Shown here: piece after piece, positions 44,404-54,160 of the stretch | How positions within the stretch are numbered: position 1 is the stretch's first letter | Layout of the letters: the number at the start of each line of letters is the position of its first letter | DNA from: Paenibacillus endoradicis | GTDB lineage: Bacteria; Bacillota; Bacilli; Paenibacillales; Paenibacillaceae | Reading direction: 5' to 3' | Length of the DNA: 64,000 nucleotides | Assembly (NCBI RefSeq): GCF_024721975.1 | Contig: NZ_JANQBB010000003.1 | Span: forward strand, 62,001 to 126,000 | Translations under genes and position numbers: made by a program | Notes under the pieces: generated by a model | Told to the model about the DNA's origin: nothing | The model's input: only the letters and a program-made list of their open reading frames with translations | Databases searched by the model: none

Positions 44404-45540
44404 TTATAAAAATTGCATACATGTAGCTACAATCAACCATATGAGTATAAATAATGCGATCAACGGATTTCGAGCCTTACGTCTAGCCATTAGTGGTTGT
44501 TCAACGAGCTTCATATATAGAGATATAAAATCTTGTTTACACCATAGTTCCCACTGCAGGTTAAAGAGATTGAATACAATATAGGCAAGGAATATTATGA
44601 CAGCGAATGGTGCATATCCGGGAACTTGTGTTACTGCAAAGCAACTTACAGAAAGGAACATTAACCATACTTTCAATTGTCCTACGTCTCGCAACAAAGA
44701 TTTAATATATAACTCTCCAATGATACTTCCAACATCGTTACGACTCGACAACCGCTGTGATTTTTTGAATAGTATTGGCATTTTTCGTTTGCTAGTGGAA
44801 GTTAACTCTATAGACTGGCTTAGAATCGTCCGTGTAAAAAGTATTTTATTCTCATTTGCAATAGACAAATTTTGCTGAAAGTTAAGTGGGGTCATTGCAT
44901 AATCTTTAATCAGAATGAGGGCAACGACAAAATAAATAATTATGCTAATCCAGTATGGGAAAATATTTGCAAGATAAAGGAACATAGGTACTATTATGAT
45001 GCAACTATTTATTATGAAAATGAGTAGTTGTAGCAGCAATTGCTTCCACCAAGCTGCAGTAATTGTCCAACGATGATTCACGATCAGAGGGATGATACTG
45101 CTTATCGCTACATATGTTACAAGCATTAATATTTGCAGAGCAGTCCACTTGCTAACTAGAACTAGAAAAGGAAGTAGTACTAACGATACACATAAGGTTA
45201 TAAGCTGAAGTACGAACCATGAATACACTAAGCCAAAGCGCTTTAATGACAATAGCCAACTGGGCTTTTGGAGCAATACGACTTGATCAGCATCTTCTAC
45301 AAATATTTTAATTTGACCTATGCAGACAATAATTGTAATGATGATCAGGCATACCATATCCCACGGAATATTTAATGCCCACTGTGGCATATCTATCCAC
45401 CACTCCCGATAAAATCCGATGAATATAACTACAGCAGGGATAATGATATAGAGCCATACAGACCAGTCACAAATACTTTCTAATACCTTATAAATTCGCA
45501 AATAATGTTGTTTCAGTCTAACTTTGAATAATTGTGCCAT
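44404..45540 (-). CDS. ABC transporter permease, EcsB-like
   Basis: About 378 residues from ATG 45540, placed two bases after the stop of the ATPase gene; a longer frame would overlap it by 40 nt. There are eight or more hydrophobic segments. The stretch IFVEDADQVVLLQKPSW followed by a membrane helix resembles EcsB of Bacillus (an 'EADlvfLtPle' type motif). EcsAB pairs influence secretion, competence and intramembrane proteolysis in Firmicutes; the transported substrate is unknown. The coupled ATPase upstream supports a two-gene exporter. It may instead belong to a looser ABC-2 group, as overall similarity cannot be measured here. Confidence 0.8.
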   Translation of the reverse strand: MAQLFKVRLKQHYLRIYKVLESICDWSVWLYIIIPAVVIFIGFYREWWIDMPQWALNIPWDMVCLIIITIIVCIGQIKIFVEDADQVVLLQKPSWLLSLKRFGLVYSWFVLQLITLCVSLVLLPFLVLVSKWTALQILMLVTYVAISSIIPLIVNHRWTITAAWWKQLLLQLLIFIINSCIIIVPMFLYLANIFPYWISIIIYFVVALILIKDYAMTPLNFQQNLSIANENKILFTRTILSQSIELTSTSKRKMPILFKKSQRLSSRNDVGSIIGELYIKSLLRDVGQLKVWLMFLSVSCFAVTQVPGYAPFAVIIFLAYIVFNLFNLQWELWCKQDFISLYMKLVEQPLMARRKARNPLIALFILIWLIVATCMQFL

Positions 45541-45542
45541 TG

Positions 45543-46286
45543 TCAGCAAGAGATCACATCCGTAGTTAGCGTATGAAAGCAATCAAATAAAGTAGCTTGT
45601 TCATCTAGATTTGCAACCTTTATTATTTCATCTAGAGTTCCGCTAGCGACAACTTTTCCTTGATGAATTAGAACAAAGGAGTCACATCTTCTTTCGGCAG
45701 TATCAAGCATATGCGTACTCATCAGTACACCAGCACCTTGATCTCTTGCATCATCAAGTAACGCCAAGAAATCAATTGTAGCTTGTGGATCAAGACCGAC
45801 AAATGGTTCATCAACAATATATAAATCTGGTTGTAATAGGAATGCGAGAATAAGCATAAGTTTTTGCTTCATTCCTTTGGAGAAGCTGCTTGGATAATGA
45901 TGTTTCTGGTCTACCAGTTTGAATTTCTTTAAGAGTTCCTCTGCACGTTGTTCGAAGTCAGATTCTTCGATTCCATTAACTGATGCTACAAACCACAGAT
46001 GCTCCCATAATGTGAAATATTCATAATAGATCGGTTGTTCTGGCACGTAAGCGTAAGTACCAGATTGACCGCCAATGTTAATATGTCCAAGGTGGTAAGG
46101 TGTAATATCCATTATGGTTTTAATCGTAGTGCTTTTGCCTGCTCCATTAGGACCGATTAAGCCGACTAGTTCTCCTTGATGAATTTGAATTGAAATATTA
46201 GATATGGTTGCAACATCCGTTTCATATCCTGCCTCAGTAATATTAACATCCAGTATAAGTTTAGATTTACTTGAACTCGATTCCAT
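45543..46286 (-). CDS. ABC transporter ATP-binding protein, EcsA-like
   Basis: 247 residues from ATG 46286 with GGAGG 7-8 nt upstream, the same length as EcsA. Walker A GLIGPNGAGKSTTIKT, a Q-loop region, the signature FSKGMKQKLMLI, Walker B LYIVDEPFVGLD and the switch histidine in STHMLDTAERRCD are all intact. The N-terminal 20 residues are a Ser-rich extension. It drives the permease encoded 2 nt downstream. It is divergent from metE, with a 325-bp gap that holds the structured metE leader. Confidence 0.88.
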   Translation of the reverse strand: MESSSSKSKLILDVNITEAGYETDVATISNISIQIHQGELVGLIGPNGAGKSTTIKTIMDITPYHLGHINIGGQSGTYAYVPEQPIYYEYFTLWEHLWFVASVNGIEESDFEQRAEELLKKFKLVDQKHHYPSSFSKGMKQKLMLILAFLLQPDLYIVDEPFVGLDPQATIDFLALLDDARDQGAGVLMSTHMLDTAERRCDSFVLIHQGKVVASGTLDEIIKVANLDEQATLFDCFHTLTTDVISC

Positions 46287-46439
46287 ACAAATTTCCTCCA
46301 TTACGAATGATGATTTATATCTTCCTGACAATGGTTAATGGGTATTGCCCACTAATTATTACAGTTACCATTGATGGTAAAATCTGTTTATATAGATTTG
46401 TATACGTTAATGTAGTCAATATGTTTCACCTCTTCTGAG

Positions 46440-46545
46440 CAGTAATGTAACAATTAAGCCAATCTCTCTTGCTAGTACAAAGGAGATTACTGTATGTCTA
46501 ACTAAATATTGATATAGATAAAAACTATATCTAAATATAGTTTTT
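46440..46545 (+). promoter_or_regulatory. Structured leader of metE with overlapping hairpins
   Basis: CAGTAAT (46440-46446) pairs with ATTACTG (46486-46492), with an inner imperfect stem AATCTCT/GGAGATT. Next, GATATAG (46511-46517) can pair with CTATATC (46525-46531), or AAAAACTATAT (46520-46530) with ATATAGTTTTT (46535-46545); these two stems exclude each other. No SAM-riboswitch, T-box or cobalamin signature was seen. The rest of 46287-46611 holds nothing else clear. Confidence 0.45.
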
Positions 46546-46611
46546 CAGAATTACTTATAATGTGAATAACATGATACTCTTAAATCAAATGAATTTAAGG
46601 GAGCGATTGTG

Positions 46612-48906
46612 ATGGTGAAAAGTAGTGTTCTTGGTTATCCACGTATTGGAGAACAACGTCAATGGAAAAAGGCTTTAGAAAGTTTTTGGAATGAACAAAT
46701 CAATGAACAACAATTACTAAGTCAGTTACAAGAAATTCGTCTACAACATCTTAGTAAGCAAAAAGAAGCGGGAATTGATCTTATTCCAGTAAATGATTTC
46801 AGTCTATATGACCAAGTACTGGATACCTCAACAATGTTAGGCTTAATTCCACAGCGATTCCAATATAATGGCGGAGAAGTTTCGACACAGCTTTACTATG
46901 AAATCGCTCGTGGTTCGAAGGATGCTACAGCAAGTGAAATGACGAAATGGTTCAATACGAACTATCATTACATCGTACCTGAGCTTGGAAATATAGAGCC
47001 GCAATTAACGGTAAATCGTCCGTTACTTGCTTATCAAGAAGCAAAACAACAATTGAATATCGAAAGCAAACCTGTATTGTTAGGATTGTTTACGTTCGTA
47101 AAATTATCTAAAGGTTACAAGGCTGATCAATTTAATACATGGATTGAAAAACTTCTTCCATTATATGTACAAATCTTACAGCAGCTTGAACAAGCGGGAG
47201 TACAGTGGATTCAAGTTGATGAACCAGCATTAGTTCAACAACTTTCCGACGAGGATCTTGTTATAATACAGAATATCTATAGCGTGTTAGCTCAATCAGC
47301 ACCGAAGTTACAAATTATGTTGCAAACGTATTTTGAAAGTATCGAACGATATGAAGAGATTGTTCAATTACCAGTAGCAGGTATAGGATTAGACTTTGTA
47401 CATGGGGCTAAGCAAAATCTTCAACATATTAAACAGTCTGGATTCCCAGCAAATAAAGTATTGGGAGCGGGCGTCATTGACGGGCGGAACATTTGGAAGG
47501 CTAATCTGTCAGAGCAGCATCAACTCCTTCAATCATTGAAAGAGAAAGTAGGAGACGAGCAATTATGGGTACAATCTTCATGCAGCTTACTACATGTCCC
47601 TGTGAGCTTAACTCGTGAAGATAAATTGCCAGAAGCTATTCGTAATGTTATGGCGTATGCAGATGAGAAATTAGTAGAAATCGTTCAATTAACGCAAGCG
47701 ATTAATTGTGTAGATATTGGATACTTGACTCAAATCGAACAAGACAAAGCTGCATTCGCCATATTCAATAACTTAGAGCAACGTAATCAACAACAAGTAT
47801 ATGCAACGATTGACGACTTGAAAAAAACAGGTTTAGAAAGATCTGTTCCTTTTGCTAACCGTTATGATGAACAACAACAGAAATTAGAGCTTCCAATATT
47901 ACCAACAACAACAATCGGAAGCTTCCCACAATCGTTGGAAGTTCGTCAAGCTAGGCAGTTATGGCGTAAAGGCGAGTGGAACGAAGAACGTTATAACGCA
48001 TTTATCGAGGCGGAAATTGATCGCTGGATTATTATTCAAGAGCAACTTGGGTTAGATGTGCTCGTTCATGGTGAATTTGAACGTACAGATATGGTTGAGT
48101 TTTTCGGGGAGAAATTAGGTGGATTTGTATTTACGAAAAATGGCTGGGTACAATCTTATGGTTCTCGTTGTGTTAAGCCTCCTGTAATCTACGGAGATGT
48201 AACATTTAATGAGCCGATGACATTGAAAGAAACAGTATATGCTCAAGAGCAAACGAAAAAACCTGTAAAAGGGATGTTGACAGGACCAATCACGATTATG
48301 AACTGGTCGTTTGTTAGACAAGATATTGCTAGAGAAGAAATTGCTTATCAACTAGCTTATGCATTGCGCCAAGAGGTTGAAGCTTTAGAAGCAGCAGGAA
48401 TTCCAATTATTCAAGTAGATGAGCCGGCGGTTAGAGAAGGTCTACCATTAAAATCGGAAGAACAACAATCATATTTGGATTGGTCCATTCGCGCATTCCG
48501 TATGACCACTAGTTCTGTACAAGCGACGACACAGATTCATACACATATGTGTTATTGTGATTTCCATGATATGATTGCTTCTATTGAATCTATGGATGCC
48601 GATGTTATCTCTATAGAAACATCACGTAGCCACGGTGAATTAATTGGTAGTTTTGAACAGAATACGTATCCGCAAGGTATTGGTCTAGGCGTATATGATA
48701 TTCATAGTCCAAGAGTTCCAGCGGTAGCAGAAATGACATCGATGATTGATCGTGCGCTTCAAGTGCTTAGTCCGAAGATATTCTGGATTAATCCAGATTG
48801 TGGACTTAAAACACGTAAAGAAACTGAAACAATCGATGCACTTCGCAATATGGTTACAGCTACACTAGAGGCAAGAGAAAAGCTACAACTGCAAACGGTA
48901 GAGTAA
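46612..48906 (+). CDS. metE: Cobalamin-independent methionine synthase
   Basis: 764 residues from ATG 46612 (AAGGGAG 9 nt upstream), the standard MetE length. The N-terminal half begins SSVLGYPRIGEQRQWKKALESFW. The C-terminal catalytic half has PTTTIGSFPQSLEVRQAR, the zinc-binding HTHMCYC near residues 643-649, DVISIETSRSHGEL and a late cysteine in FWINPDCGLKTR. It transfers the methyl group of 5-methyltetrahydrofolate (polyglutamate) to homocysteine without B12. It is a single-gene unit with a strong hairpin after it. The structured leader suggests regulation at RNA level. Confidence 0.97.
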   Translation: MVKSSVLGYPRIGEQRQWKKALESFWNEQINEQQLLSQLQEIRLQHLSKQKEAGIDLIPVNDFSLYDQVLDTSTMLGLIPQRFQYNGGEVSTQLYYEIARGSKDATASEMTKWFNTNYHYIVPELGNIEPQLTVNRPLLAYQEAKQQLNIESKPVLLGLFTFVKLSKGYKADQFNTWIEKLLPLYVQILQQLEQAGVQWIQVDEPALVQQLSDEDLVIIQNIYSVLAQSAPKLQIMLQTYFESIERYEEIVQLPVAGIGLDFVHGAKQNLQHIKQSGFPANKVLGAGVIDGRNIWKANLSEQHQLLQSLKEKVGDEQLWVQSSCSLLHVPVSLTREDKLPEAIRNVMAYADEKLVEIVQLTQAINCVDIGYLTQIEQDKAAFAIFNNLEQRNQQQVYATIDDLKKTGLERSVPFANRYDEQQQKLELPILPTTTIGSFPQSLEVRQARQLWRKGEWNEERYNAFIEAEIDRWIIIQEQLGLDVLVHGEFERTDMVEFFGEKLGGFVFTKNGWVQSYGSRCVKPPVIYGDVTFNEPMTLKETVYAQEQTKKPVKGMLTGPITIMNWSFVRQDIAREEIAYQLAYALRQEVEALEAAGIPIIQVDEPAVREGLPLKSEEQQSYLDWSIRAFRMTTSSVQATTQIHTHMCYCDFHDMIASIESMDADVISIETSRSHGELIGSFEQNTYPQGIGLGVYDIHSPRVPAVAEMTSMIDRALQVLSPKIFWINPDCGLKTRKETETIDALRNMVTATLEAREKLQLQTVE

Positions 48907-48924
48907 TTTTATAAAGATATATCA

Positions 48925-48976
48925 AAGAAATGCTGAGAGAAGGGGATTAAAGTTGCCCCTACTCTCGGCATTTCTT
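48925..48976. terminator. Bidirectional terminator between metE and the PucR-type gene
   Basis: AAGAAATGCTGAGAG (48925-48939) pairs with CTCTCGGCATTTCTT (48962-48976), with a further GGGG/CCCC pair inside. Confidence 0.8.
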
Positions 48977-48980
48977 ATGC

Positions 48981-50576
48981 TTAATCAGAATCTTTTGCTA
49001 ATTTTCTAAACAGTAAAGCTAATTTGAGTTGCATAAGATGACTAACTTTCTTCAAATCAATTTCTAATAACTCGCTTGCTTTGTCAAGACGGTATAGTAC
49101 GGTGTTACGATGTACATAGAGTGCTTGCGCTGTATCCGTTACATTTGCTTCATGCTCTAGAAAAGTATCTAATGTTTTGATCATTTCTGAGGAATACTCA
49201 ACATTTTTGTCCAGTAAAGGTCGAAGTAAATTTGTGCTAAATTGAGATAATACATTTGCCGGGATATGCTGAAAAATATAATTAAATTCCAAATTAGAAA
49301 AAAGTGTTACTTTACGTGATAAATTAAGCTTTTCGCTTAGGTGCTCAGCATGCTCACATTCATCTTTTGCTTCGAGTAAATCAGCTAAATTATATTTTGG
49401 CTTACTAATGTAGCAACGAAGATCAACAGGGTCATTATCAAGTAGTAGTTCTTCGAATACCGAACTTATTTGATGTGAAAAATCGATAATCGTTAGATGT
49501 TTTCTTTCGTGTTCTGGCAAAGTGATAATAGAAATCATATGTTCGTTGTGGAAAAGATGATAACATCTCTTTTGTTGTAGGTAAGGATGATACATAAGCT
49601 CTCTTCTTAATTTACGCAAATCCTTGGAAAGGGAGGGAAGCTGCTGTGAACTAATGGCAGTTTTAATACAGATATATGCAATTTCCTGAGTCTGAGTCTG
49701 CAAAGAACGAGTTTGTTCTAGAAATTGCTCTGGTGATATTTTACGTTGGAGATATCGATCAATAGCTAATGTCCAATGATAACTGTCGATAGACTGATAG
49801 TCGTCTTGAAACCGATCCATATGAAAGGATAATATTTCAGCTGCTTGATGGAACAGCACTTCTTCTTTTTGAATGGCATTTGAGTTGTTAGGCATGATGA
49901 GTAAGTAGCCACTGCATTCTTCCTCTTGCATTAAAGGAACCGCACAGATCCATCCTTGGGTAGCCCGCTTCTTAGCATATCTTGGATTCCAAGGCCAATC
50001 CTTAAGTAACTCATCCTCCGACCAGCTGCAAGTATTGTAGAGTATCTGCCCTCTTGTACCGACGATAGCGATCGGATGAGATAGAATCTCACCAATACGT
50101 TCGAAATAATGTTCTGAATCACCAGGTTGTAATGCAAATCTGACGAGGTTTTTCTGAATGGTAAGTGCATCATGAAGTTGACGTGTGTTTTTTTCAATCT
50201 CATTCTCTATCAGAGCATTCATTTGATCAGCAAAAGTGAATTCATAAGGTAATTCTATTAATGGAAAATGTAATCGATTAGCCTCATTAATTACAGTAAA
50301 TGGAATTTCATTCCAATACCGTCCTAACTTAATACCGAGCCCCGCAGCATTACTATGATTGAGTTTTTGCAACAATTTTAAAAAGTCCTCAGGAGTATCT
50401 TTGATTGCAAATGCAGTAGTGAACACCATTTCCCCAGCTTTAATCCAATCTGTTACATCAGGAGCATCCATCGTATTAACAGATTTTATAATTCGATTCA
50501 ATCCTTCTGCTCCTGCTACGATTCTCGCTCTAGATAATGGATAAATTTGGAGAGCTTCTTCGACGGTGAGATTCAT
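48981..50576 (-). CDS. PucR-family transcriptional regulator
   Basis: 531 residues from ATG 50576 with AGGAGGG about 10 nt upstream. Domain order is the PucR one: an N-terminal purine-catabolism-regulator-like domain (LTVEEALQIYPLSRARIVAGAEGLNRIIKSV.. VFTTAFAI), a GGDEF-like middle, and the C-terminal PucR helix-turn-helix (FLEHEANVTDTAQALYVHRNTVLYRLDKASELL). Such proteins activate nitrogen-compound or purine catabolic genes. It is divergent from the PfkB kinase gene with a 281-bp gap and probably controls that cluster. No operator repeat in the gap could be assigned with confidence. Confidence 0.9.
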   Translation of the reverse strand: MNLTVEEALQIYPLSRARIVAGAEGLNRIIKSVNTMDAPDVTDWIKAGEMVFTTAFAIKDTPEDFLKLLQKLNHSNAAGLGIKLGRYWNEIPFTVINEANRLHFPLIELPYEFTFADQMNALIENEIEKNTRQLHDALTIQKNLVRFALQPGDSEHYFERIGEILSHPIAIVGTRGQILYNTCSWSEDELLKDWPWNPRYAKKRATQGWICAVPLMQEEECSGYLLIMPNNSNAIQKEEVLFHQAAEILSFHMDRFQDDYQSIDSYHWTLAIDRYLQRKISPEQFLEQTRSLQTQTQEIAYICIKTAISSQQLPSLSKDLRKLRRELMYHPYLQQKRCYHLFHNEHMISIITLPEHERKHLTIIDFSHQISSVFEELLLDNDPVDLRCYISKPKYNLADLLEAKDECEHAEHLSEKLNLSRKVTLFSNLEFNYIFQHIPANVLSQFSTNLLRPLLDKNVEYSSEMIKTLDTFLEHEANVTDTAQALYVHRNTVLYRLDKASELLEIDLKKVSHLMQLKLALLFRKLAKDSD

Positions 50577-50857
50577 GGGGGTATCCCTCCTATTAACTCT
50601 ATATGTAATAAAATATAACATATTCTATGAAAAGTCGATAAAAAAATTATTATCATTGTGTATAAATACAAAAACATAATGGTTATTCATGTTGTGATCC
50701 AAAGTGATGTCATATATGTTTACATAACATTACGCCATTTAATATACTGAAACCAGTACTTAACACAACTCAAAGCTTGTTGTCGTAGTCATGCATTCGT
50801 TGTTGGGGATTTGTTTACGAGCAGGTAGATTATCTGTAGGTATAGGGAGTTGAGAAC

Positions 50858-51814
50858 ATGGATCTAGAACAGCGGATATTAAGTTTTGGGAACATTGTTA
50901 TGGATGGTATATATCATGTCAATGAACTTCCAGTAAATAATGAGAAAGTATTTGCTCATCAAGTTAATTGGGCACCTGGGGGGACTGCTGTTCACTTTGC
51001 TAATCAATCCGCCAAAATTGGAACACGTGCCAGTGTTCTTGGTTGGGTAGGCAATGATTCAATAGGTATTCAGTTATTACAATTATTAGAGCTTAACGGA
51101 GTCGAATCATCTCTTCATCATATTTTTAACGCTCAGACGCCGACATCAATCATTATGGTAGATGATTATGGGGAAAAGGCAGTTGTACTATCACCTCCAA
51201 TGGAGGAAAGTCGATTGCCTGCCCCAGAAGAAGTTGCACTATATGATCTGCAAGAAATCAACCATTTGCATACACATTTATTTCTCAAACCTTATGTTGA
51301 TTCATTGTTAAGAGAATGTAGAAAGCTTGGCATATCAAGTTCTTTGGATATTGAAGCATTATCAGTGAAGTCATGGGGAGTGGAGGGGGTAAAAGACAGC
51401 ATCGCGCTTGCGACTATCATATTCGTGAATGAATCGGCATTGCATTATCTTAGTCCATTAGCAATGAGTATTGAGAAATCTCTACTTGATCTTTATAACC
51501 TTGGGCCAGACATTATTATTTGTATGAGAGGGAAGAGTGGTTGTGTCGTAAAAAGTGAACAAGGTATGTGGTCATATCCATCTATTGAAGTAGCAACTTC
51601 TAATTCATTAGCAGCAGGAGATATTTTTGCTAGTGTATTTATGAATCGCTATGTAGGTGGGGCTACTATTAATGAAGCGATATGTTATGCGACAGCAGCC
51701 TCCGCTGTAGCAATAAGTCGATCCAGTATTGCAGTCCATTACCCCACTTTGAAAGAAATTGAAGATATGTTACATGGCAAAGGACAGCGATTATTGGACG
51801 AAAGCCGAGGTTAA
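50858..51814 (+). CDS. PfkB-family carbohydrate (or nucleoside) kinase
   Basis: 318 residues with GGGAGTTGAG before ATG 50858. The N-terminal signature LSFGNIVMDGIYHVNELP and WAPGGTAVHFANQSAKIG (GG substrate-side motif) and the C-terminal NSLAAGDIFASVFMNRY with the catalytic Asp match the PfkB fold. The usual DTxGAGD reads NSLAAGD here, so the anion hole differs slightly. The ligand is unknown. As first gene of the cupin/isochorismatase/FAH row it may phosphorylate a sugar-like piece of the degraded compound, or be unrelated. Confidence 0.87.
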   Translation: MDLEQRILSFGNIVMDGIYHVNELPVNNEKVFAHQVNWAPGGTAVHFANQSAKIGTRASVLGWVGNDSIGIQLLQLLELNGVESSLHHIFNAQTPTSIIMVDDYGEKAVVLSPPMEESRLPAPEEVALYDLQEINHLHTHLFLKPYVDSLLRECRKLGISSSLDIEALSVKSWGVEGVKDSIALATIIFVNESALHYLSPLAMSIEKSLLDLYNLGPDIIICMRGKSGCVVKSEQGMWSYPSIEVATSNSLAAGDIFASVFMNRYVGGATINEAICYATAASAVAISRSSIAVHYPTLKEIEDMLHGKGQRLLDESRG

Positions 51815-51911
51815 TCACGCATCGTTAATCACTCTGGAGGGAAATTCCACCAAGCTAGCTTTAGCCTACGTAAATCAAAAATAACTTAATTATGAAATGG
51901 AGAGATATATT

Positions 51912-52337
51912 ATGGATATTACTAAAATTTTAGCAGCGAAAGTTGATCAATTACCCGTTTACAAAATTTCACCGAAAGATACGAATAAATTTGTATTGTT
52001 AACAGATGGTGATCACTATCCTTTCATGAATTGTATTGAGATTTTTGATATTGGCGGAAAGACACCGCCTAATAAGCATGATACAGCATTTGAACATTTT
52101 TATGTGCTATTTGGTGAAGGAATTGCGATTGTTGGGAATGAAGAGATTCCAGTATCTGCGGGTGCTCATATTGTAGTTCCTAGAGGATTTGATCATGCTC
52201 TTGTTAATACGGGTAATACACGCTTGTATACATTAACAACAATGATTCCAGATGATGGTTTCTCAACATTGATTAAATCAGGAATCCAGTTGAATTTAGA
52301 TGAAGAAGATTTGAAAATTCTTTGTCCGAAAGGCTGA
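51912..52337 (+). CDS. Cupin-domain protein
   Basis: About 141 residues from ATG 51912 (GGAGAG 7-8 nt upstream). A single cupin barrel: NKHDTAFEHFYVLFGEGIAIVGNEEIPVSAGAHIVVPRGFDHALVNTG contains the two cupin motifs with potential metal ligands (His, Glu, His in motif 1 and His in motif 2). Small cupins of this kind act as isomerases, dioxygenases or sensors; no specific role is evident. It lies between the kinase and hydrolase genes and is five bases from the latter. Confidence 0.85.
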   Translation: MDITKILAAKVDQLPVYKISPKDTNKFVLLTDGDHYPFMNCIEIFDIGGKTPPNKHDTAFEHFYVLFGEGIAIVGNEEIPVSAGAHIVVPRGFDHALVNTGNTRLYTLTTMIPDDGFSTLIKSGIQLNLDEEDLKILCPKG

Positions 52338-52342
52338 TTGAT

Positions 52343-53113
52343 ATGACCGAAAGCATGCGGAAAATTGGACTTGATCGTAATTACTGGAATGTGTCAAAGT
52401 CTCATGCGGATTTAAGGCGAGTGTTTCCTTCTAGTAAAGACATATCATTTTATGCAGAACCGCAGCATGTCACAATTAATCTGGCTGTAACGGCTCTCGT
52501 AGTTATTGATATGCAAAATGATTTTTGTAGCGAGGGTGGTTGGTTAGATCATATCGGAGCCGATTATAATCCAGCTAGACGTCCAATCGACCCGCTAAAT
52601 GCTTTATTACCGGAACTACGTATCCATAACGTACCGATTATTTGGGTTAACTGGGGGAACCGAGAGGACCGTGCCAATGTTAATCCCTCCGTTTTTCACG
52701 TATATAATATGGCGGGCGATGATATTGGTTTGGGTGGTAGACTTCCGAATAACGGTTCACATGTCCTTGAGAAAGGAAGTTGGAGTGCTGCTATTATTTC
52801 TGAGCTCGATACATCTAGTGAGGATATCTATGTTGATAAATACCGGATGAGTGGGTTCTGTGATACGCCATTAGATAGTATTTTGCGCAATCTTAAAGTT
52901 GATACATTACTTTTCGCAGGAGTTAATCTTGATCAGTGTGTCATGGGGACATTACAAGATGCGGTTAATCTCGGATATGACAGCATTCTATTATCAGATT
53001 GTAGTGCTACGAATTCACCAGCGTTCTGTGAAGAAGCTACGTATTATAATGTGAAGCAATGTTACGGTTTTGTTGCTTCATCCACACATCTATTAGCACA
53101 AATAAAAACTTGA
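52343..53113 (+). CDS. Isochorismatase-family cysteine hydrolase (amidohydrolase)
   Basis: 256 residues from ATG 52343 (GAAAGG upstream, inside the cupin gene's end). The catalytic triad of this family is visible: Asp in VVIDMQNDFCSEGG, Lys in YVDKYRMSGF and Cys in GVNLDQCVMGTL, followed by LGYDSILLSDCSATNSP. Members hydrolyse amide bonds of small compounds, such as nicotinamide, ureidoacrylate, biuret or N-carbamoyl compounds. The protein resembles ureidoacrylate/N-carbamoyl hydrolases in length, but the exact substrate is unclear. It follows the cupin gene and precedes an FAH-family enzyme, consistent with a short catabolic route. Confidence 0.88.
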   Translation: MTESMRKIGLDRNYWNVSKSHADLRRVFPSSKDISFYAEPQHVTINLAVTALVVIDMQNDFCSEGGWLDHIGADYNPARRPIDPLNALLPELRIHNVPIIWVNWGNREDRANVNPSVFHVYNMAGDDIGLGGRLPNNGSHVLEKGSWSAAIISELDTSSEDIYVDKYRMSGFCDTPLDSILRNLKVDTLLFAGVNLDQCVMGTLQDAVNLGYDSILLSDCSATNSPAFCEEATYYNVKQCYGFVASSTHLLAQIKT

Positions 53114-53147
53114 AAAATATGTTGCATCATCATTGAGGTGAACGGTT

Positions 53148-54011
53148 TTGAAATTAGTTACTATTCGGTATGAATTATTAGAACAGGTTGCACTCGAAAC
53201 ACCGCGTGGTCTAATTATGCTCTCTGCTATTAATGCTGAGTGCGGAACAAGTTGGCCGATTAATATGTTACAGTTGCTTTCGACTACTTGTATTATGAGG
53301 ATGCAAAATTGGCTGGTTGGCGGTGGGTGGCAACAGATTGAAATGCTTCCCACTATTAAGGAAGAAGATTATTCACATGCACCTCTATATCGTAATCCTC
53401 CAAAAATATGGGGGATTGGATTCAACTATGTTCAATCTGAGGCCGAACTTAAGCAATTAGATCACTCTATTGAACCTGTTGGATTTATGAAGCCGACGAC
53501 TAGTTTGATCGGTCCAGGAGAGGCAATTGTTCTACCCGCAGGCGTAGGTCAAATTAATTCTGAGGCGGAATTGGCTATCGTTATTGGCAGAAAGTGTCGT
53601 CATGTTTCTATTGAAAATGCAATCGAATATATTGCTGGATTTACAGCAACATTAGATATTACAGCAGTAGATGTTCATGCGAGAAATCCGCGCTTTCTAA
53701 CAAGGGCAAAAAGTTATGATACATTTTTTAGTTTATCTTCGCAGTTAATAACACTAGATGAATTTCCTAATTTGATGGAGATTGAGGTGGAAAGTAGTGT
53801 GAATGGCAATGTTCACCACAAAAATCGCGTAGGACATATGAGATTTGATCCTGCTTATGCGGTTGCCTTCCATTCGCAATTTATGACGCTTCTACCAGGA
53901 GATATTATTTTAACAGGTACCCCAGGAGCAATTCCAATCGTTGATGGTGATACTGCCGAATGTACGATTAGCGGTTTTGACACTTTGTTTAATCCAGTCG
54001 TTAACGAGTGA
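53148..54011 (+). CDS. Fumarylacetoacetate hydrolase-family protein
   Basis: 287 residues from TTG 53148 with GAGGTGA upstream. The core starts at KIWGIGFNYVQSEAE and has the metal-binding pattern NSEAELAIVIGRKC (two Glu) plus the Asp in GFTATLDITAVD, then MTLLPGDIILTGTPGA, the family's closing motif. Such enzymes cleave or decarboxylate beta-keto or enol acids at the end of catabolic pathways. It is the last gene of the plus-strand row and ends before a strong terminator. Confidence 0.88.
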   Translation: MKLVTIRYELLEQVALETPRGLIMLSAINAECGTSWPINMLQLLSTTCIMRMQNWLVGGGWQQIEMLPTIKEEDYSHAPLYRNPPKIWGIGFNYVQSEAELKQLDHSIEPVGFMKPTTSLIGPGEAIVLPAGVGQINSEAELAIVIGRKCRHVSIENAIEYIAGFTATLDITAVDVHARNPRFLTRAKSYDTFFSLSSQLITLDEFPNLMEIEVESSVNGNVHHKNRVGHMRFDPAYAVAFHSQFMTLLPGDIILTGTPGAIPIVDGDTAECTISGFDTLFNPVVNE

Positions 54012-54085
54012 TAGATGTATGTTTATGAAGGTTCAGGCATTATACGTAACATCAAATGAATTAACTAAAGTTATAGTTTAGACTG

Positions 54086-54130
54086 AAAATCCGAGTGGAA
54101 AGCTACGATAGCTTCTTACTCGGATTTTTT
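54086..54130 (+). terminator. Intrinsic terminator of the kinase-cupin-hydrolase-FAH row
   Basis: AAAATCCGAGT (54086-54096) pairs with ACTCGGATTTT (54118-54128), with inner AAAGCT/AGCTT, and TTTT follows. Confidence 0.85.
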
Positions 54131-54160
54131 AGACTTTATAGAAGTATAAGTGTATTTTAA

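Noticed and set aside
46332..46611. SAM riboswitch or T-box before metE
   Set aside because: Neither the S-box core nor the T-box sequence pattern is present in the leader; only simple inverted repeats were found.
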